Source of the DNA: Oligoflexia bacterium
GTDB lineage: Bacteria > Bdellovibrionota > Bacteriovoracia > Bacteriovoracales > Bacteriovoracaceae
Length of the DNA: 64,000 bases
Direction: 5' to 3'
NCBI GenBank assembly: GCA_024229115.1
Contig: JAAEST010000104.1
Span: 62,001 to 126,000, forward strand
The translations under genes were made by a program, and so were the position numbers. Below are positions 59,688-64,000 of this stretch, one piece after another. Under the pieces are notes generated by a model, which saw only the letters and a program-made list of their open reading frames with translations, was not told the DNA's origin and searched no databases. The first letter of the stretch is position 1; every line of letters begins with the position of its first letter.

Positions 59688-61259
59688 ATGATTTTTTATA
59701 TCGGCAGTGACCAAAGATATTTCGATAGGCTTAACAGGTGTTTTGGACTAGATGACGTTGCATATGTAGATATCGAAAAGGAGTCAATAGGACAGATCTT
59801 AAGAATGGTCGCCCAAAAGGCTCCTAAGATCATATATATTGACTTTACCTCTAGTGAAGACTCCTCTCTTATTCTTGAAAGTATACGACATAACTATTTG
59901 GAAGAAGCGGTATATGTGGGTCTATATAAAAGAGAGATGGATTTTGAGATTGACAGCATCTCTTCTCACGCTCTCACTCATTTGAACTATGTTAAAGGTC
60001 TTGAAATAAATGATGTTTCAAGACATCCAATAGAACTTGTTAAAATTCAGTCGAAAAAAATTGATAAGTTTGCATCTGCAAGATTAGAAGAAAGTGCTAA
60101 CGCTCAGGTTAGTATCTATATCCATGAACTTGATGAGAGAGGTCTTACTTTCGAGACGGATCTAGAACTTAAAGTGGGGAAGGTATACGAGTTGGATATT
60201 CCTGATCTCACAAGAAGGCTTAGTTCAAAGAAAGTTAAGATAACAAAGAGATTCCCTTACTCACTTTTTAAAAACGAAAAGAATAGATTTAGAGCTACGT
60301 GGATACTTGTAGATCTTCCAAAGGACATAGACTCATTACCTGATCGAAAAAGAGAAAAAGCTATTAGTGAACATAGAGAAAGTGTCGAGTATGCAAGGAA
60401 TAAGCTTTCGGGGCTATTGTCTGAAAAACTTGGATATAACGATAAAAAAGAACTTCTCGTTTTAGATTTTGGAAAAAAAAGACCGAGGGATGAATTTATC
60501 GGTCTTTATGCACATGTACACAAGAGTGTTTGCGAAGAGCTAAACTCAGAAATCTTAAAATATTCTCCAGATGTTATTTCTTTCGAGGTAGCAAACCATG
60601 ATGGAGAAGAGGGGAAATTTCAAATCGATGATATTTACCTTTCGATAAAGTATATCAAAGAAAAGCTCACGAAGTCGCCAATGGTTTTGTTATTTGGAGT
60701 AAAAGAGCTCACAAATGAACAAATTAGAAAGCTTTTTGATTACGAAAAGATTTTAATTGATTGTGAAGAAAAAGATTACTCGAAAATTAATCTAGTTGTC
60801 TCAAGCATGTATAAGTCAATAAAAGCAAGAGAGAATAAGAAACATTACCAAAAAATTGGGAAAAATGTATTCGGTTCAGATAACCTAAAAATTCTTGAAA
60901 GAAAGAGATCTGTTGAGAAGTTTTTTACCATCCCAGAAGGGTTTGCATCAAAAGGGATGTTACACATTGATCTTCTTGTAACTATGCTTTCAGAGGACAG
61001 TGTATTCTTTTGCTCTGAAGAGAGTATTAAAAATTTCTCTACCTTAAAAACACAACTCATTAACAAAGACGAAAAGGTTTCGCTTAAAGTAACTGTCGCT
61101 CCCTATCAAGAGGAAATACCTCATTTATATTCTAAATCACTAAAATCACACTTTTCTTTCATTCAAATGAGTAGTGAACATGAAAAGGCTTCCCTTAGAA
61201 GGTTTGTATATTCAAGAAAGACCCTAGATGAAGCCAAAAATACTTCGATTGAGTCGTAA
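59688..61259 (+). CDS. Receiver-like/PilZ-like regulatory protein
   Basis: 523 residues. The N-terminus (MIFYIGSDQRYFDRL, IIYIDFTSSEDSS) has a receiver-like alternation; residues about 140-220 (NAQVSIYIHELDERGLTFET in part, then KVGKVYELDIPDL) recall a PilZ domain that binds cyclic di-GMP, but the RxxxR motif is not evident. GGGGGAG precedes the ATG. It heads the operon of lipoprotein genes. The stop codon lies inside the next gene's control box. Confidence 0.45.
   Translation: MIFYIGSDQRYFDRLNRCFGLDDVAYVDIEKESIGQILRMVAQKAPKIIYIDFTSSEDSSLILESIRHNYLEEAVYVGLYKREMDFEIDSISSHALTHLNYVKGLEINDVSRHPIELVKIQSKKIDKFASARLEESANAQVSIYIHELDERGLTFETDLELKVGKVYELDIPDLTRRLSSKKVKITKRFPYSLFKNEKNRFRATWILVDLPKDIDSLPDRKREKAISEHRESVEYARNKLSGLLSEKLGYNDKKELLVLDFGKKRPRDEFIGLYAHVHKSVCEELNSEILKYSPDVISFEVANHDGEEGKFQIDDIYLSIKYIKEKLTKSPMVLLFGVKELTNEQIRKLFDYEKILIDCEEKDYSKINLVVSSMYKSIKARENKKHYQKIGKNVFGSDNLKILERKRSVEKFFTIPEGFASKGMLHIDLLVTMLSEDSVFFCSEESIKNFSTLKTQLINKDEKVSLKVTVAPYQEEIPHLYSKSLKSHFSFIQMSSEHEKASLRRFVYSRKTLDEAKNTSIES
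61246..61253 (+). promoter_or_regulatory. CGATTGAG box (61271 operon)
   Basis: Plus-strand copy within the last codons of the preceding gene, 17 nt before the ATG at 61271. Confidence 0.5.
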
Positions 61260-61270
61260 AGGGGTTAACA

Positions 61271-61924
61271 ATGTCAGATCCAGAAAAAATACATGAACTT
61301 TTAAAGAAAAAAGAGGCCAATGATAAGTCATTAGTGCTCAAAAGATATCGAGAAAGAAAGCTTTCCAATGTTAAGTTAGCCGAAGACGAATTCACACACT
61401 TTACATTTCTAAATGCTCTTTGGAAAAAGTTTGTATCGACAAATTTCTATGTAAATCAAGAAGAGGGGAACTTTCTCTTACATGTAGAAGAATATGGTAA
61501 AGACCATGTCCTTGTATGTTCTTTCAATTTAAAAGACCTAGGGCACTTAGACTCAATGGCAGGGAAAAGTTTTAATTTTAAGGATAAGAATATTTATTTT
61601 GAAGAATCAAAATATAAAACGGCTTTTTTTAAAATCTTTCTTGGGGATAAAAATGAGGAGAACTTAATAAATACTTCTGTAGGAGTATTGTTTGCAAAAG
61701 TGTTCAAAGTTAAATTGTCTGAATTTGTCCAGGGTGGAGTTTCTCTTGAGGAATATTTTTTAGACATAGAAAGTGAAGATAGATTTAAAAATTTTGATTG
61801 GAAGCTTTCTGGACATGATCTATCGAAAATACCTGAATGTGAAGATGTATACGCATCTTTAAAAGATAAAGTTGATGTACATAATCAAAATATAAGAGAA
61901 TTAATTAATGAGGTTGCGTTATGA
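61271..61924 (+). CDS. Unknown soluble protein
   Basis: 217 residues, not recognised; charged N-terminus (KKKEANDKSLVLKRYRERK) and an alpha/beta remainder. AAAGGGG precedes the ATG. The lipoprotein gene starts 4 nt before its stop. Confidence 0.5.
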   Translation: MSDPEKIHELLKKKEANDKSLVLKRYRERKLSNVKLAEDEFTHFTFLNALWKKFVSTNFYVNQEEGNFLLHVEEYGKDHVLVCSFNLKDLGHLDSMAGKSFNFKDKNIYFEESKYKTAFFKIFLGDKNEENLINTSVGVLFAKVFKVKLSEFVQGGVSLEEYFLDIESEDRFKNFDWKLSGHDLSKIPECEDVYASLKDKVDVHNQNIRELINEVAL

Positions 61925-62664
61925 AATGCCTTTTCATTCTCTCACTATTGTTTTTAGTCTCATGCGGGACCAAAGAAGAAGAGGAAAAACCGAAGGAAAT
62001 TTTTACGGCTTGCTCAAAAGCACTTGAGCAGGGTGGGAGATGTTTAAGGTACATGGATAGAGTGATTCATTTTGCTAACTTTGTTCCAAGTTTCCCAGAA
62101 GAAAATAATCCATTTGCAGTGGAGCGTGTAAAGGAAGCTCTGGATGAGATTTCAGCTAAAAGCGACCTATCCCCATTTATATACGAATTTGCGGATAAGA
62201 ATCTTTTAGAGCCCATCACAGAACAAACACAGTTAAACTTTAGAAGCTTTATTCAAATACTGCCCAACTTAAAATTTAACGAGCTTGCAAGTGAGCTCGG
62301 TGTAAGCCTTTCAGATCCGAATGCTATCGTTGCAGTAAATAGAAACAATAAAAGAGAGTTTTGGATTGTCTTTAGAGCAAGTTGCTTTAACTCTTCTGAT
62401 ACTACTTGCACTAATAATGCTCTTAGCACAATGACCTCAACCAAAGGTGTTTACGCCCTTGTCGCCAGAACTCTTGGTCGTCTTGTCGCTTTGAATACAA
62501 GAGTATGCTCTGACGATCCAAGTGACGTTATGTGTGCAAATTTCCCCTCTGATGATCAATGGAGCCTTCTTTCTCAAAATAAGTTCTACTCCGAGTTTGA
62601 AGCATCCCTTGTTGCCATCAGCAATGATAAAAATTTCTATGATTTCTTTGTGCCAGAGGAGTAA
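61921..62664 (+). CDS. Lipoprotein of unknown function
   Basis: 247 residues with a clear lipobox: MKCLFILSLLFLVSCGTKEEE, Cys at about 16. Mature part has several Cys (CSKALEQGGRC, RASCFNSSDTTC, CSDDPSDVMC), likely disulfide-bonded outside the cytoplasm. Part of a run of three lipoproteins. Overlaps the upstream gene by 4 nt. Confidence 0.65.
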   Translation: MKCLFILSLLFLVSCGTKEEEEKPKEIFTACSKALEQGGRCLRYMDRVIHFANFVPSFPEENNPFAVERVKEALDEISAKSDLSPFIYEFADKNLLEPITEQTQLNFRSFIQILPNLKFNELASELGVSLSDPNAIVAVNRNNKREFWIVFRASCFNSSDTTCTNNALSTMTSTKGVYALVARTLGRLVALNTRVCSDDPSDVMCANFPSDDQWSLLSQNKFYSEFEASLVAISNDKNFYDFFVPEE

Positions 62665-63219
62665 ATGAGAGCTTTAATTCTACTACCTATTTTCATTTTA
62701 TCCTGTGGGAAGAAAGAAGCTCCCGAGAAAATTGCTACATTCAAGTCTCAATCTTTTAGTGTTATTTCATACAGAGAGTTAGGAACTGAAACTAGGTGGA
62801 TTCCGACAAGAGGAAATTTAGAAGTAAGCTTTAAGCTAAATATCGATGAAATTGAATCTGAGGATGATACAACTTTTGAGGTCGAAAATATTAGATTTCT
62901 ATATCAAGGCTATAGAGATTTTGGCTCAAGTGGAAATTGTAATGGCGTTGTCTCAGTTGACGTCGAAAGAATCGATGTTTCTGGCGACTCAGATGATGAA
63001 AGTTTTGATCTATTCGATCCTGTTAATGAAGAATCAAACGAGGATGAGTTAGTTTTTAACTATCAAGTAATTAATACTGAAGATTTACCTGTTTTTCTAG
63101 GAAGTGATTGTCCCTTTAGCTTTTCACCATCAAGCTTTAGTTTAAAAAGAGGAATAGATCAAGAATGGAAACTTGGAGATATTGAAAGGGATCTAGAGTT
63201 TTCTTTATCGTTAAATTGA
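62665..63219 (+). CDS. Lipoprotein of unknown function
   Basis: 184 residues with lipobox LLPIFILSCGKK (Cys about 14) and a very acidic beta-rich mature part (DEIESEDDTTFEVEN). It starts directly after the stop codon of the previous lipoprotein. Confidence 0.65.
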   Translation: MRALILLPIFILSCGKKEAPEKIATFKSQSFSVISYRELGTETRWIPTRGNLEVSFKLNIDEIESEDDTTFEVENIRFLYQGYRDFGSSGNCNGVVSVDVERIDVSGDSDDESFDLFDPVNEESNEDELVFNYQVINTEDLPVFLGSDCPFSFSPSSFSLKRGIDQEWKLGDIERDLEFSLSLN

Positions 63220-63231
63220 TTAGGAGAAGAA

Positions 63232-63381
63232 ATGAAGCACAATAGAGATGATTTTTGTACATGTTCTGAGAATTTCTCACCATGCGAGTTTTGTTTCTAT
63301 GGAGCATGTGTGAAATGCATACACAAAGATGAGTTAAACCCTTATTGTGAATGTGAAAATAGGGATAGTGATGAAGTATAA
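63232..63381 (+). CDS. 49-residue cysteine-rich protein
   Basis: Starts MKHNRDDFCTCSENFSPCEF with nine cysteines in total (CTC, CEFC, CVKC, CEC), an apparent metal-binding miniprotein. AGGAGAAGAA precedes the ATG. Its end overlaps the next lipoprotein gene by 11 nt. Confidence 0.6.
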   Translation: MKHNRDDFCTCSENFSPCEFCFYGACVKCIHKDELNPYCECENRDSDEV

Positions 63382-64000
63382 GAATTTAATATTTCTAATC
63401 TTTATTAGTTTAAGTCTATTTAGCTGCTTATCAAAAAAAAGTGATGATACGGCCAGTACTGTCGGAACTTTTGATCCTGGTTTTCCAGGCGAAACTAATA
63501 ACGAAAACTCCAGACTAACTTCCTTATTTAATATTGAGGCCACACCTCTTACTCCCGAGAAGGTCTCTATTACTTGGGATGTTCCAAATATTTATTTAAA
63601 TAGTGATTACAGTATTTATATTTATAGAATAGATGGAGACGGAGAAACCTTTTCGCTTCCAGATCCAGCGATTGAGAATAATATTACAGAGCTCTATTTA
63701 GTCAATCCTGACTTTAATCCATTTAAAGGTGTTAGTTACATTGATGAAAATCTTATTTTTGAAAACAGAGATTATACATATTTTCTTTTTATCGAAATCG
63801 ATGGCGTCTGGTCACTTGAAAGTAGAGTTAGCGTATCAACACCTAGTTACGATAATTTCATCAATATTCCTCTCGCGGGAGACTTTTGGCCAAGCTACAC
63901 TACAAGGTATGGCTTTCCTGTCCAGTCTGGAGCAGACCCTTTTTTAACAACACTCTCTCCTGGTATTGCATCTATCGGGAGCCCTGTTGGGAAAATTTCC
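63371..64000 (+). CDS. Lipoprotein, N-terminal 210 residues (runs off window)
   Basis: Open frame from the ATG at 63371 to the end of the window. Signal FLIFISLSLFSC (Cys about 19) is a lipobox. Then a fibronectin-III-like segment (LTPEKVSITWDVPNIYL) and DYTYFLFIEIDGVWS. Third lipoprotein of the operon; the C-terminus is outside the window. Confidence 0.65.
   Translation, partial: MKYKNLIFLIFISLSLFSCLSKKSDDTASTVGTFDPGFPGETNNENSRLTSLFNIEATPLTPEKVSITWDVPNIYLNSDYSIYIYRIDGDGETFSLPDPAIENNITELYLVNPDFNPFKGVSYIDENLIFENRDYTYFLFIEIDGVWSLESRVSVSTPSYDNFINIPLAGDFWPSYTTRYGFPVQSGADPFLTTLSPGIASIGSPVGKIS

Noticed and set aside
2122-61253. CGATTGAG as a FliA (sigma-28) or sigma-54 promoter
   Set aside because: The FliA -10 (GCCGATAA) with TAAA -35 and the sigma-54 TGGCAC/TTGC pair were looked for and do not fit the sites consistently.
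1-64000. Tailed-phage genome or prophage
   Set aside because: ThyA, RuvC-like and methyltransferases are phage-like, but no capsid, portal, terminase or tail gene was recognised, while rep, par and T4SS genes are present.

Overview
The window looks like part of a large, low-GC (roughly one third G+C by eye) conjugative plasmid or plasmid-like element of a Gram-negative bacterium. Evidence for an extrachromosomal element is a complete replication and partition module: an iteron origin at about 44.58-45.30 kb, a Rep-like initiator, a DnaB-type helicase and ParA with a small partner. A type IV secretion (T4SS) operon, two FtsK/TraD-type DNA pumps and a tyrosine recombinase fit the same picture. 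No rRNA, tRNA or core chromosomal genes were seen. Lipoboxes, an outer-membrane usher-like protein and the T4SS show a Gram-negative envelope. The style of the surface and PilZ/receiver-like proteins recalls Bacteriovorax/Bdellovibrio-type predatory bacteria, but that is a weak inference.

Layout. 0-8.6 kb: T4SS genes (VirB2/B3/B4-like), a RuvC-like resolvase, and two divergent FtsK/TraD-type ATPases, one fused to an Mrr-like nuclease domain. 8.6-9.9 kb: a lone TnpB insertion. 10-36.4 kb: a dense accessory block, mostly on the minus strand, with four DNA methyltransferases, ThyA, a PAPS-reductase-like enzyme, DnaQ-like exonucleases, a ClpX-like ATPase, many small zinc-ribbon and unknown proteins, and at least one broken gene. 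36.4-37.0 kb: a regulatory region with operators of an XRE-like regulator and a possible ncRNA. 37.8-43.4 kb: a chaperone/usher-like surface-fibre locus with three related subunit genes. 43.4-50.5 kb: CoiA-like nuclease, origin, rep, dnaB, parB-like and parA. 51-56 kb: integrase and modular zinc-finger repeat arrays. 56-64 kb: two orphan response regulators, a PilZ-like protein and a lipoprotein operon running out of the window.

Two short motifs organise the element. CGATTGAG occurs 16 times, each time on the coding strand 5-60 nt upstream of a start codon. It precedes the transfer, fibre, thyA, one methyltransferase and several unknown genes. AGTATACACTATTT occurs nine times, in most cases overlapping a recognisable -10 box, and precedes the resolvase, exonuclease, two methyltransferases and other DNA-metabolism or unknown genes. 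This looks like two element-specific regulons, comparable to early and late classes in phages. A third motif (GTTCTCA-N4-TGmGAAC, four copies) surrounds the gene of a small XRE-like regulator.

The most unusual items are the two motif regulons, the compact divergent fibre locus, the FtsK-nuclease fusion with no visible relaxase, the homogenised zinc-finger arrays, and a small gene with an in-frame UGA.
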